Shown here: piece after piece, positions 1 through 7,596 of the stretch
How the letters are laid out: every line of letters starts with the position of its first letter
How positions within the stretch are numbered: position 1 is the stretch's first letter
Position numbers and translations under genes: made by a program
Notes under the pieces: model-generated
What the model was told of the DNA's origin: nothing
Databases searched by the model: none
Seen by the model: only the letters and a program-made list of their open reading frames with translations
From: Butyricicoccus pullicaecorum
Lineage (GTDB): Bacteria > Bacillota > Clostridia > Oscillospirales > Butyricicoccaceae
Length of the DNA: 64,000 bases
Direction: 5' to 3'
Assembly: GCA_021531865.1 (NCBI GenBank)
Contig: JAFBIW010000003.1
Coordinates: 1-64,000 of the forward strand

Positions 1-159
1 AAAAGTGAACTTCTGTATCTGCAAGAATTCCAATCTATGGATCACTTCAAACAGGAGCTCGTTGAATATCTCGATTACTACAACAACCACCGTATCAAGG
101 CAAAGCTTAAGGGCTTGCCGCCTGCTCGTCACAGACAACAAGCCCTTTCGGCTGCTTGA
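1..159 (+). CDS. IS3-family transposase OrfB, C-terminal fragment (cut by window edge)
   Basis: Reading frame 1 is open from the window edge to a TGA at 157-159. It gives 52 residues ending in YYNNHRIKAKLKGLPPARHR and a short tail. This is the conserved end of the rve integrase domain in IS3/IS150 OrfB, where YxNxxRxxxxLxxxxPxxxR follows the last catalytic Glu. The catalytic DDE residues themselves are upstream of the window. Family assignment is firm. Whether the complete element is intact cannot be told from here. Confidence 0.85.
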   Translation, partial: KSELLYLQEFQSMDHFKQELVEYLDYYNNHRIKAKLKGLPPARHRQQALSAA

Positions 160-205
160 ACAATTTTTACTTCGAAATATTGTCTAACTTTTTGGGGTCA
201 CTTCA
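1..205 (+). mobile_element. 3' end of an IS3-family insertion sequence
   Basis: The first 159 bases encode the end of a transposase. They are followed by a non-coding tail ending GGGGTCACTTCA at about 205, which resembles the right terminal repeat of IS150-group IS3 elements (typical right ends read GGGGTCA..TCA). The left end and the rest of the element lie outside the window. The outer boundary is inferred from the typical TCA terminus and could be off by a few bases. The target duplication cannot be checked because only one end is visible. Confidence 0.8.
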
Positions 206-232
206 AAGGGGCTGCTCTTTTTCTCTCCCTTT

Positions 233-262
233 AATTATACAAAATCTTTATTTTGTATAATT
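233..262. repeat. Perfect 13-bp inverted repeat enclosing a TATAAT hexamer
   Basis: The arms AATTATACAAAAT (233-245) and ATTTTGTATAATT (250-262) pair perfectly around CTTT. The right arm contains TATAAT at 256-261, and by symmetry the left arm has it on the other strand. There is no G/C core and no clean T-run after it, so it looks more like an operator over a -10 element than a terminator. It lies 28 bp outside the IS end. An RBS-like GGAGGG follows at 279-284. Its function is unknown. Confidence 0.6.
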
Positions 263-293
263 GTATGTGAGATATTTCGGAGGGAATAAAACG

Positions 294-404
294 ATGAAAA
301 TCCAATCACTACATAGGATTTATCTGTATTGCAGGTTCCCTGTTTTTATAATCTGTTTTTTGATTTCCCTTTGCACTGCTCAGGCAGAAAAAACCGCTGC
401 CTGA
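294..404 (+). CDS. Possible 36-residue peptide or gene remnant
   Basis: An ATG at 294 sits 9 bases after GGAGGG and opens a 36-codon frame with a hydrophobic centre (PVFIICFLISLCTAQA) resembling a signal peptide. The frame ends inside the terminator hairpin of the fatty-acid operon, so its last residues are encoded by the hairpin. It may be the cut-off start of a gene lost when the IS element or a rearrangement arrived, or chance. No family is recognised. Support is only the RBS and the upstream palindrome. Confidence 0.25.
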   Translation: MKIQSLHRIYLYCRFPVFIICFLISLCTAQAEKTAA

Positions 405-420
405 AAATCTCAGACAGCGG
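386..420 (-). terminator. Rho-independent terminator of the fab/acc operon
   Basis: On the minus strand an 11-bp stem with one G-U pair (arms 410-420 and 394-404, loop of 5) is followed by a run of T (388-393). It lies 29 bp past the acpP stop codon. Confidence 0.85.
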
Positions 421-448
421 CTCGATATACCGATCAAAAACTGGAAGA

Positions 449-673
449 TTACTGGTGCGCCTCGATATACTTGCAGATATCACCGATGGTCGACATCTGC
501 ATGGCTTCCTCGTCTTCGATCTTGATGCCGAAGTTCTCCTCCAGATCCATCATCAGTTCGACAATGTCCAGAGAATCCGCATTCAGGTCTTCCTTGATCT
601 TGGTATCCATGGTCATGGATGCTGCATCTACGTCAAACTTATCCGCCAGCAGCTCGCAAATCTTTTCAAACAT
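449..673 (-). CDS. acpP: Acyl carrier protein
   Basis: This 74-residue acidic carrier protein holds growing acyl chains as thioesters on a 4'-phosphopantetheine arm during fatty acid synthesis in the cytoplasm. The attachment motif is NADSLDIVELMMDLEE, with the modified Ser at residue 34. The ATG at 673 is chosen because AAAGGAG lies just upstream and the length matches the family; the frame is open further upstream, but the extra residues do not resemble ACP. It is the last gene of the fatty-acid operon, 28 bp after accA and ahead of the terminator. That is unusual, since acpP often sits beside fabH or fabD. No other ACP is visible in the window. Confidence 0.97.
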   Translation of the reverse strand: MFEKICELLADKFDVDAASMTMDTKIKEDLNADSLDIVELMMDLEENFGIKIEDEEAMQMSTIGDICKYIEAHQ

Positions 674-701
674 AATGAATTTCTCCTTTGTAAATATTGT
701 T

Positions 702-1487
702 TTATTCTGTGAAAACTCCGATTTTTCGGAATTTTTCATAGCGGTTTTGTAATAGCTGATCCATATCCCGAACTGCAAGCAGCTCCTGCAGCGATTCGCT
801 CAGCGCGCGTTTGACGCCGCGCATCACATTATTTTCCGGGATGATTCCTTCAATCATATGAAAGGATTTCAGATCATCCGCTGTGATCTTCAGGCGTTCC
901 GCCGCTTCATATTCCCGACTGGCGTCCTTCCAGAGGATCGAAGCGCAGCCGCGCGGCGAAATGACAGAGTAGATCGCATGCTCCAGCATAAGCACCTTGT
1001 CGGCCACAGCCAGCGCAAGCGCGCCGCCCGAACCGCCCTCGCCGGTGACAATGCTGATGACTGGGGTGCGCAGCGCCATAAAGTCGTACAGACAGCGCGC
1101 AATTGCCTCGCCCTGACCGCGCTCCTCTGCGCCGACACCGCAGAACGCGCCCGCGGTATCGACAAAGCAGATGACCGGCCGGTGGAACTTTTCGGCCTGA
1201 TGCGCCAGACGGAGTGCCTTGCGGTAGCCCTCCGGATGCGCCATAGCGAAGTTTGCCTTGATATTTTCCTCGGTGTTCTTGCCCTTGCGATGGCCGATCA
1301 CGGTCACGGGAATACCTTGAAAGGTCGCAATGCCCGCGCAGACGGCGTAATCATCGCCATAGGCTCGGTCGCCGTGCAGCTCGATGAAATTATCAAACAG
1401 CGTTTTTATGTAATCGTCGATCGTAGGCCGTTTGCTGTCATGGATGATGCGCATTTTATCGCGCACCGGCAGTTTTTCCTGATTCAT
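702..1487 (-). CDS. accA: Acetyl-CoA carboxylase carboxyltransferase subunit alpha
   Basis: With AccD it forms the carboxyltransferase that moves CO2 from biotinyl-AccB to acetyl-CoA, giving malonyl-CoA, the committed step of fatty acid synthesis. The crotonase-fold core shows DTAGAF...AEERGQGEAIA at about residues 110-130 and the oxyanion segment GEGGSGGALALAVAD at about 149-163. At 261 residues it lacks the longer N-terminus of the proteobacterial protein (about 320), as in other Clostridia. It starts 6 bp after the accD stop, so the two subunits are probably made in balance from one message. Confidence 0.96.
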   Translation of the reverse strand: MNQEKLPVRDKMRIIHDSKRPTIDDYIKTLFDNFIELHGDRAYGDDYAVCAGIATFQGIPVTVIGHRKGKNTEENIKANFAMAHPEGYRKALRLAHQAEKFHRPVICFVDTAGAFCGVGAEERGQGEAIARCLYDFMALRTPVISIVTGEGGSGGALALAVADKVLMLEHAIYSVISPRGCASILWKDASREYEAAERLKITADDLKSFHMIEGIIPENNVMRGVKRALSESLQELLAVRDMDQLLQNRYEKFRKIGVFTE

Positions 1488-1493
1488 CCGCGC

Positions 1494-2357
1494 TCACCTG
1501 CCCTTTCGATCGATTCGCGGCGCATGCAGCTTGAGCAGCGTCGCCAAGGTGTGTTTCATCTGGTTGCGCGGGACGATCTGATCGACAAAGCCGTGCGCCA
1601 ACTGGAATTCAGAGGACTGAAAATCGTCCGGAAGCTCTTCCCCGATCGTGCCTTCGATCACGCGCCGGCCGGCGAAGCCGATCGTCGCGCGCGGTTCCGC
1701 CAGAATGATATCGCCCAGTGAGGCGAAGCTCGCGGTCACACCGCCGGTGGTCGGATCGGTCATGACCGTGATATAGAGCAGGCCGGCGTCCGAATGACGG
1801 CGCGCCGCACCCGAGACCTTAGCCATCTGCAGGAGTGAGAACATGCCCTCCTGCATCCGTGCGCCGCCCGAGGCGGTGAACAGGACGACGGGCAGGCGGT
1901 GTTCGGTCGCATATTCAAACAGCCGCGTCAGCTTTTCGCCCACGACGCTGCCCATCGAAGCCATCAGAAAATGGCTGTCCATTACGCCCAGACAGGTCTC
2001 GGTCCCGCCGATTTGGCAGACGCCGGTCAGAACCGCGTCGTTCATGCCGGTCTTTTTCTGCAAGGTTTCGAGCTTTTCGGAATATCCCTCAAAATCGAGC
2101 GGATTGCAGGGACGGATTTCGGAAAACAGCTCCGTGAAGGTATCTTTATCCGCAGTCATACGGATGCGGGTACGCGCGAGCAGGCGCGCATAATGCCCGC
2201 AGGCAGGACAAACATAGAGGTTTTTGCCATAGCTGCGCGCGTGGAGCTGTGCGCCGCAAGCCTTGCAGACGATTTGCGGCTTTTCCTCTGCCGCATCGTT
2301 CCCCTGCTTCATCCGCATGGATGTGGCGCGGGTTTTTTGGAATAGGTCGATCAGCAT
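1494..2357 (-). CDS. accD: Acetyl-CoA carboxylase carboxyltransferase subunit beta
   Basis: This is the partner of AccA in the malonyl-CoA-forming carboxyltransferase. The 287-residue protein has the N-terminal zinc ribbon with Cys31, Cys34, Cys50 and Cys53 (CKAC...CPAC), then a crotonase-fold domain with FTASGGARMQEG and TDPTTGGVTASFASLGD. The zinc ribbon of this subunit is known to bind RNA and DNA in other bacteria. AAGGAGGGG precedes the ATG at 2357. Gene order accC-accD-accA places all carboxylase core subunits together. Confidence 0.96.
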   Translation of the reverse strand: MLIDLFQKTRATSMRMKQGNDAAEEKPQIVCKACGAQLHARSYGKNLYVCPACGHYARLLARTRIRMTADKDTFTELFSEIRPCNPLDFEGYSEKLETLQKKTGMNDAVLTGVCQIGGTETCLGVMDSHFLMASMGSVVGEKLTRLFEYATEHRLPVVLFTASGGARMQEGMFSLLQMAKVSGAARRHSDAGLLYITVMTDPTTGGVTASFASLGDIILAEPRATIGFAGRRVIEGTIGEELPDDFQSSEFQLAHGFVDQIVPRNQMKHTLATLLKLHAPRIDRKGR

Positions 2358-2378
2358 GGACGTCCCCTCCTTTCTGCA

Positions 2379-3725
2379 TTATACATCAAAATCGCCGTTT
2401 GCGATAGAATTGGTATGGAAATCTCCGGAGACAAAGGCTTTGGATTCCAGCAATTGAAGCTGGAAATCGGCGCTCGTCGTGACGCCGTCAAACAGAGTCT
2501 CGGCCAGCGCACGCCGCATCCGCGCGATTGCCTGCGTCCGGTCCGCACCGGATACGATCAGCTTGCCGATCATACTGTCGTAGAAGGGCGGAATCTGATA
2601 GCCCTGATAGGCGGCGCTGTCGATCCGGACGCCCGGGCCGCCGGGCAGGTGCATCGCGAGGATGCGTCCCGGACAGGGCGCGAAATCACGCGCAGGGTCC
2701 TCCGCGTTGATGCGGCATTCGATCGTATGCCCGGTCTGGTGCAGGTCGGCCTGCGTAAAGGAGAGCGGCTCCCCTGCCGCAATGCGAATCTGCTCACAGA
2801 CCAGATCGACGCCGGTGACCTGTTCGCTGACCGGATGCTCGACCTGAATGCGTGTGTTCATTTCGCAGAAGAAGAAATCACGGTTTTGATCAACCAAAAA
2901 CTCGACCGTGCCCGCATTGACATAGCCGACGCGCTGCGCCAGACTGCACGCTGCGGCGCACATCCGCGCGCGGGTATCCGCATCCAGAAAACAGGACGGC
3001 GATTCCTCAATGAGCTTCTGATGCCGCCGCTGGATCGAGCACTCACGCTCAAACAGATGCACGACATGACCCTGCGTATCACCCATAATCTGCACTTCGA
3101 TGTGACGCGGATTTTCAATATACCGTTCGATATAGAGTCGTCCGTCACCGAAATTGGCTGCCGCCTCGGAGGAAGCCGTGTCATATGCCTGCCGCAGCTC
3201 ATCCGGCTGGTATGCGACGCGGATGCCCTTGCCACCGCCGCCCGCAGACGCTTTCAGCATGACCGGATAACCGATACGGTCAGCCTCCTGCGCGGCCTGC
3301 GCGAAATCTGCGACTGCGCCGTCCGAGCCGAGTGCGACCGGAACGCCTGCCGCAATCGCCGTACGCTTGGCTTCGGATTTGTCACCCAACAGGCGGATGG
3401 TCTCCGGCTTGGGGCCGATGAACGCCACGCCGTTGTCAATTGCAAGCTGCGCAAATTCAGCATTTTCCGAAAGGAAACCGAAGCCAGGATGAATGGCCTG
3501 TGCGCCCGACGCGAGTGCGGCCGAGATCAGGTTCTCCATGTTAAGGTAGCTGTCGCGCGGGTTGGCCGGGCCAATGCAGATGGCCTCGTCCGCGATCTGC
3601 GCGTGCAGAGCTTCCCGATCGGCTTCCGAATACACGGCGACCGAAATGATGCCCAGATCACGGCAGGCACGGATGATGCGAACCGCGATTTCACCGCGGT
3701 TTGCGATCAGAATTTTTTGAAACAT
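2379..3725 (-). CDS. accC: Acetyl-CoA carboxylase, biotin carboxylase subunit
   Basis: It carboxylates the biotin on AccB using ATP and bicarbonate. The 448 residues span the whole family. The N-terminal domain begins FQKILIANRGEIAVRIIRA, the ATP-grasp domain has the glycine-rich loop KASAGGGGKGIRV and the metal/base region EMNTRIQVEHPVSE, and a C-terminal biotin-carboxylase domain ends at residue 448. It lies 18 bp after fabZ and 21 bp before accD, in the middle of the fatty-acid operon. No fusion to a biotin carrier is present; the carrier is the separate accB. Confidence 0.97.
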   Translation of the reverse strand: MFQKILIANRGEIAVRIIRACRDLGIISVAVYSEADREALHAQIADEAICIGPANPRDSYLNMENLISAALASGAQAIHPGFGFLSENAEFAQLAIDNGVAFIGPKPETIRLLGDKSEAKRTAIAAGVPVALGSDGAVADFAQAAQEADRIGYPVMLKASAGGGGKGIRVAYQPDELRQAYDTASSEAAANFGDGRLYIERYIENPRHIEVQIMGDTQGHVVHLFERECSIQRRHQKLIEESPSCFLDADTRARMCAAACSLAQRVGYVNAGTVEFLVDQNRDFFFCEMNTRIQVEHPVSEQVTGVDLVCEQIRIAAGEPLSFTQADLHQTGHTIECRINAEDPARDFAPCPGRILAMHLPGGPGVRIDSAAYQGYQIPPFYDSMIGKLIVSGADRTQAIARMRRALAETLFDGVTTSADFQLQLLESKAFVSGDFHTNSIANGDFDV

Positions 3726-3743
3726 GAATGGTCACCGGATTCC

Positions 3744-4169
3744 TTACTGCTGGTCAATAAAGCACTTGATCTCGGCTTCCGAAGCCAGTTCGCCGTCGAC
3801 CAGCGCACGGCCGTGCGCGACGGCCAGCGGGCCGCGCTGCTTGACCAGTTCGATCTCGAGCGTCAGGATTTCTCCGGGGTGCACCATGCGACGGAACTTG
3901 GCTTTGTCGATGCTGGTATACAGCGCGGTCTTTCCCCGGTTCGCCTCCTGAGAAAGCAGCGCGACCGCGCCGGTCTGCGCTAATGCTTCGAGCTGGAAGA
4001 CGGCAGGCATGATCGGATTCCCGGGGAAATGGCCCTGGAAAAAGAATTCCTCACCCGTCAAATGCAGTTCGCCGGTCGCACCGGTATCGGTCAGCTCGGT
4101 GATCGTGTCCACCAGCAGCATGGGCGGACGGTGCGGGATGATCTCCATGATCTGTTCTTTGTTCAGCAT
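3744..4169 (-). CDS. fabZ: 3-hydroxyacyl-ACP dehydratase
   Basis: It removes water from 3-hydroxyacyl-ACP to give trans-2-enoyl-ACP. This is a hot-dog fold protein of 141 residues with PHRPPMLLVD near the start and the catalytic segment HFPGNPIMPAVFQLEALAQ, where His47 and Glu61 are the expected catalytic pair. The usual Gly after IMP is Ala here (PAVFQ for PGVLQ), a mild deviation. It lies between accB (13 bp) and accC (18 bp). No fabA, fabM or fabN is visible, so the route to unsaturated acids is not shown in this window. Confidence 0.95.
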   Translation of the reverse strand: MLNKEQIMEIIPHRPPMLLVDTITELTDTGATGELHLTGEEFFFQGHFPGNPIMPAVFQLEALAQTGAVALLSQEANRGKTALYTSIDKAKFRRMVHPGEILTLEIELVKQRGPLAVAHGRALVDGELASEAEIKCFIDQQ

Positions 4170-4182
4170 TGCGTTCCCTTCC

Positions 4183-4644
4183 TTATTCGATCACAACAAG
4201 TGTTTGCTTATACTCGACCATATCGCCGCTCTGCGCGAGAATCCGGCTGATTTTGCCGTCGCAGGGCGCGGCGATCTCGTTCATGGTCTTCATGGCTTCG
4301 ATGATGAACAGCGTGTCGCCCTTCTTGACCTCCTGCCCCACTTCGATGAAGGGCGGTTCCTCGGGCGCAGGCGCGCTGTAAAAGATGCCGACGAGCGGCG
4401 CTTCGACCGGCGTGCCTGAAATCGGTTCCTCTGCCGGTGCGGTGGGCGCAGGCTGAGCCGCGTCGGGCGCGGGCGCAACAACGGGCGCTGCGGACGGGAT
4501 GGCGGCGGCAGCGATCACCGGCGCTTCCTTGGCCTTGATCCGAACGCTGAAATCATCGGTGCTGAGTTCAAATTCTCCCAGATCACGCTGTCGGACGGCA
4601 TCCATCAGCTCGATCGCCAGCGTTTTGAGTTCTTTTGCGTCCAT
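4183..4644 (-). CDS. accB: Biotin carboxyl carrier protein of acetyl-CoA carboxylase
   Basis: It carries the biotin that shuttles CO2 between AccC and AccA/AccD. The 153 residues comprise a short helical start (1-40), an Ala/Pro-rich flexible linker (about 41-83) and a biotinyl domain with GDTLFIIEAMKTMNEI, Lys119 being the biotinylation site. The residue after the Lys is Thr where Met or Leu is more usual (EAMKMM/EAMKLM). The flanking residues and the thumb region (SAPAPEEPPFIEVG) are normal, so it should still be biotinylated. It is 3 bp from fabF, so translation is probably coupled. Confidence 0.95.
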   Translation of the reverse strand: MDAKELKTLAIELMDAVRQRDLGEFELSTDDFSVRIKAKEAPVIAAAAIPSAAPVVAPAPDAAQPAPTAPAEEPISGTPVEAPLVGIFYSAPAPEEPPFIEVGQEVKKGDTLFIIEAMKTMNEIAAPCDGKISRILAQSGDMVEYKQTLVVIE

Positions 4645-4647
4645 GGG

Positions 4648-5880
4648 TCAGTCCGCCTTTCGGAAGAGGATGGTTGCGTTATGGCCGCCAAAGCCCAGAG
4701 AATTGCTGATCGCGGCGCGCACCGGCGTCTCGACCGCGTGGTTGGGGGTAATATCCAGATCACAGTCCGGATCGGGCTGCTGGTAGCCAATGGTCGGCGG
4801 AATGATACCCTCTCGGATGGCCATGACGCAGGCGATTGCTTCAATCGCGCCGGCTGCGCCCAGCAGGTGTCCGGTCATCGACTTGGTCGAGGAAACGCGT
4901 ACCCGCGCGGCCGCATCGCCGAAGGCCTTCTTGATTGCCAGCGTTTCAATGCGGTCGTTGACCGGCGTTGAGGTGCCGTGCGCATTGATGTAGTTGATCT
5001 GATCCGGCGTCATACCGGCGTCCGCGATGGCCATTTCCATCGCGCGTGCACCGCCTGCGCCCTCCGGATCGGGTGCGGTAATGTGATATGCGTCCGAGGT
5101 CGCGCCGTAGCCGCCGACCTCACACAGGATCTGCGCGCCGCGCGCCTGCGCGTGGGACAGGCTCTCGAGCACGAGCGCGCCCGCGCCCTCGCCCATGACG
5201 AAGCCGCTGCGCCGCGCGTCGAACGGTATCGAAGCCGCCAGCGGGTCTTCCCCGGTGTGCAGCGCCTTCATATTGGAAAAACCAGCGGTCGCAATGCGGA
5301 TGATCGACGCTTCCGCGCCGCCCGCAATCATGACGTCCTGATAGCCGTGCTTGATCGCGCGGTAAGCCTCACCGATGGCGTGGTTGCCGGTTGCACATGC
5401 GGTGACCGGGCAGATGGATTCACCCTTGAAACCGTGCGCCATTGAAATGTGCGCGGCCGCCATGTTGGCGATCATCTCGGGCACGCACAGCGGCGACACG
5501 CGGGACGGGCCCTTTTCCAGCAGCTTGGCAAACTCATCCTCGAAGACGTGCAGACCGCCTACGCCCGAGCCAAAAAATACGCCCGCACGGTAGGGATCGA
5601 AGGAACCCTCGGTCAGACCGGCCTGTGCGACCGCCTGCGCCGCCGCAGCGACGGCGAAATGGCAGTAGCAATCCATGCGTTTGCTCTCGCGCTTATCCAT
5701 ATAGGCGGTCGGATCGAAGTCCTTGACCTCCGCCGCCAGCTTTGCTTTGTATTCCGAGGCGTCAAAGTGGGTGATCGGCCCGATGCCGCATTTTCCCGCC
5801 TTGAGACCTGCCCAGAATGTGGGAACATCATTGCCCAGGGGCGTAACCGCGCCCATACCGGTGATGACGACTCTTTCCAT
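4648..5880 (-). CDS. fabF: Beta-ketoacyl-ACP synthase II
   Basis: It condenses malonyl-ACP with acyl-ACP in each elongation round. This 410-residue thiolase-fold enzyme has the Cys-His-His triad: Cys162 in VTACATGNHAIG, His301 in NAHGTSTPVND and His338 in STKSMTGHLLGAAG. The nucleophile elbow reads VTACATG rather than the commoner STACATG. It is the only elongating synthase visible here; no fabB is present. It is flanked by fabG (12 bp) and accB (3 bp). Confidence 0.97.
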   Translation of the reverse strand: MERVVITGMGAVTPLGNDVPTFWAGLKAGKCGIGPITHFDASEYKAKLAAEVKDFDPTAYMDKRESKRMDCYCHFAVAAAAQAVAQAGLTEGSFDPYRAGVFFGSGVGGLHVFEDEFAKLLEKGPSRVSPLCVPEMIANMAAAHISMAHGFKGESICPVTACATGNHAIGEAYRAIKHGYQDVMIAGGAEASIIRIATAGFSNMKALHTGEDPLAASIPFDARRSGFVMGEGAGALVLESLSHAQARGAQILCEVGGYGATSDAYHITAPDPEGAGGARAMEMAIADAGMTPDQINYINAHGTSTPVNDRIETLAIKKAFGDAAARVRVSSTKSMTGHLLGAAGAIEAIACVMAIREGIIPPTIGYQQPDPDCDLDITPNHAVETPVRAAISNSLGFGGHNATILFRKAD

Positions 5881-5892
5881 GCTGTACCCTCC

Positions 5893-6624
5893 TTAAATGC
5901 CCATGCCGCCGTCCGCGATGATGACCTGACCGGTCACATAGGACGCGGCGTCCGATGCGAGGAACGCAACAACGTTTGCGATTTCCTCGGGTCTGCCGAA
6001 TCGGCCGAGCGCAATCTGCTTCTGTGCGCCCTCCCGGATCGCCTCCGGCAGCTTCTGTGTCATGTCGGTATCGACAAAGCCGGGTGCGACCGCATTGACC
6101 GTGATGCCGCGCGCGCCAAGCTCCTTGGCAGCCGACTTGGTCATGCCGATGAGTCCGGCCTTGGCGGCGGAGTAGTTGACCTGCCCGGCGTTGCCGGCGA
6201 CACCGGCGACCGAGCTGATATTGACGATGCGGCCTGTTTTGGCGCGCAGCATCATGGCGCTGCACAGGCGGAGCATATTGAACGCGCCCTTGAGATTGGT
6301 CGAAATGACCTCGTCGAACTGTGCTTCGCTCATGCGTACGAGCAGACCGTCCCGGGTAATGCCCGCGTTGTTGACCAGAATGCCGGGCACGCCCATCGTT
6401 TCCTTGATCTCCTTGAGCGCGGCATCACACGCGGCGAAATCGGCAACGTCCCATGCCTTTGCGACCGCCTGCACACCATACGCGCGGCACTTTTCCGCGA
6501 CTGCTTCGGCCTTCTCGACCGAGGACGCGCAGTTGATGACGATATCATGGCCCTGTGAGGCCAGCTTTTCGGCGATGGCTGCGCCGATTCCGCGCGAGCC
6601 GCCGGTTACGATTGCAATTGCCAT
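5893..6624 (-). CDS. fabG: 3-oxoacyl-ACP reductase
   Basis: It reduces 3-oxoacyl-ACP with NADPH. This is a short-chain dehydrogenase/reductase of 243 residues with the cofactor loop TGGSRGIG at 7-14, NNAG at 85-88 and the catalytic Ser138, Tyr151 and Lys155 (NISS...NYSAAK). The C-terminus ends GGMGI, close to the usual GGM(A/Y)M. Its position between fabK and fabF supports a fatty-acid role rather than another SDR activity. Confidence 0.96.
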   Translation of the reverse strand: MAIAIVTGGSRGIGAAIAEKLASQGHDIVINCASSVEKAEAVAEKCRAYGVQAVAKAWDVADFAACDAALKEIKETMGVPGILVNNAGITRDGLLVRMSEAQFDEVISTNLKGAFNMLRLCSAMMLRAKTGRIVNISSVAGVAGNAGQVNYSAAKAGLIGMTKSAAKELGARGITVNAVAPGFVDTDMTQKLPEAIREGAQKQIALGRFGRPEEIANVVAFLASDAASYVTGQVIIADGGMGI

Positions 6625-6629
6625 GAGGG

Positions 6630-7586
6630 TCAGCCTTCCTTTCCAAATCGTGTAGCGCGGTCGGCCAGGATCGCCTGCGCACCGCCGACCAGCTTGTCCA
6701 GAATCGCGGTGCAGGTGGTCGGCTCATTCAGCAGACCGGCGATCTGACCCGACATAAAGGTGCCCTCGGCAAAGTCACCCTCCTGTACTGCGCGGCGCAG
6801 TGAGCCGGAGGTCATGGTCTCGATCTCCTCGAGCGAGCGGTCGTCGCCCTGCTTTTCAAGCACCAGACACTTGCGCGTGAGCGGAGACTTGAGCGCGCGC
6901 ACCGGATGGCCATTTGCGCGGCCAGTGACGACGGTCGAAATATCGCTTGCCTTGAGGACAAGCTCGCGGTACTTGTCCGAGATCGGGCACTCGGCAGCCG
7001 TCAGGAAGATCGTGCCGCACTGAACGCCCTCCGCGCCCAGCGCGAGCATCGCGGCCATGCCGCGTCCGTCTCCAACGCCGCCCGCGCCGATGACCGGGAT
7101 CTCAACGGCGTCAACAACCTGCGGGAGCAGCGCCATCGAGGTGGTCTCGCCGATGTGTCCGCCCGCCTCCATGCCTTCCGCGATGACCGCATCCGCACCC
7201 GCGCGTTCCATGCGCTTGGCCAGCGCGACAGACGCAACGACAGGAATGATCTTGATCCCGGCAGCCTTCCAGTCGCCGAGGTATTTGCCCGGGTTGCCCG
7301 CGCCGGTGGTGATGACTTCGATCTTTTCTTCGACCGCCAGCTTTGCCAGATCATCCGCATTCGGACTGAGGAGCATGATATTCATGCCGATCGGCTTGCG
7401 GGTCGCGGCGCGCGCCTTGTGAATCTCGGCGCGAATGACCTCGGCCGGAGCCGCGCCGCCCGCGATGATGCCCAAGCCGCCCGCTTCGCTCACCGCAGCC
7501 GCCAGATCGCCGTTTGCGATCCATGCCATCGCACCCTGGATGACCGGATATTGAATGCCAAGCAGTTCTGTAATTCTGGTTTTCAT
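6630..7586 (-). CDS. fabK: Enoyl-ACP reductase II (FMN-dependent)
   Basis: It reduces trans-2-enoyl-ACP, the last step of the elongation cycle. This is the FMN TIM-barrel (nitronate monooxygenase-like) type, not the SDR-type FabI. The 318 residues start LLGIQYPVIQGAMAWIA and carry GMEAGGHIGE with His144 and the phosphate-binding GAGGVGDGRGMAAMLALGA. Nitronate monooxygenases share the fold, but the position between fabG (5 bp) and fabH (10 bp) settles the role. FabK-only organisms are naturally tolerant of FabI-directed inhibitors such as triclosan; no fabI is seen in this window. Confidence 0.94.
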   Translation of the reverse strand: MKTRITELLGIQYPVIQGAMAWIANGDLAAAVSEAGGLGIIAGGAAPAEVIRAEIHKARAATRKPIGMNIMLLSPNADDLAKLAVEEKIEVITTGAGNPGKYLGDWKAAGIKIIPVVASVALAKRMERAGADAVIAEGMEAGGHIGETTSMALLPQVVDAVEIPVIGAGGVGDGRGMAAMLALGAEGVQCGTIFLTAAECPISDKYRELVLKASDISTVVTGRANGHPVRALKSPLTRKCLVLEKQGDDRSLEEIETMTSGSLRRAVQEGDFAEGTFMSGQIAGLLNEPTTCTAILDKLVGGAQAILADRATRFGKEG

Positions 7587-7596
7587 GATGTCCTCC

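Noticed and set aside
858-1721. Long plus-strand frame opposite accA/accD (287 codons)
   Set aside because: It is antisense to two certain genes, has no RBS and its residue mix (many Arg, Ala, Asp) is what the opposite strand of G/C-rich coding DNA gives.
2415-3983. Plus-strand frame of 522 codons opposite accC and fabZ
   Set aside because: Shadow of accC; no family resemblance and no start signal. The same reasoning rejects the long antisense frames over fabF/fabG, secD, pknB, priA/def, cdaR and the activase gene.
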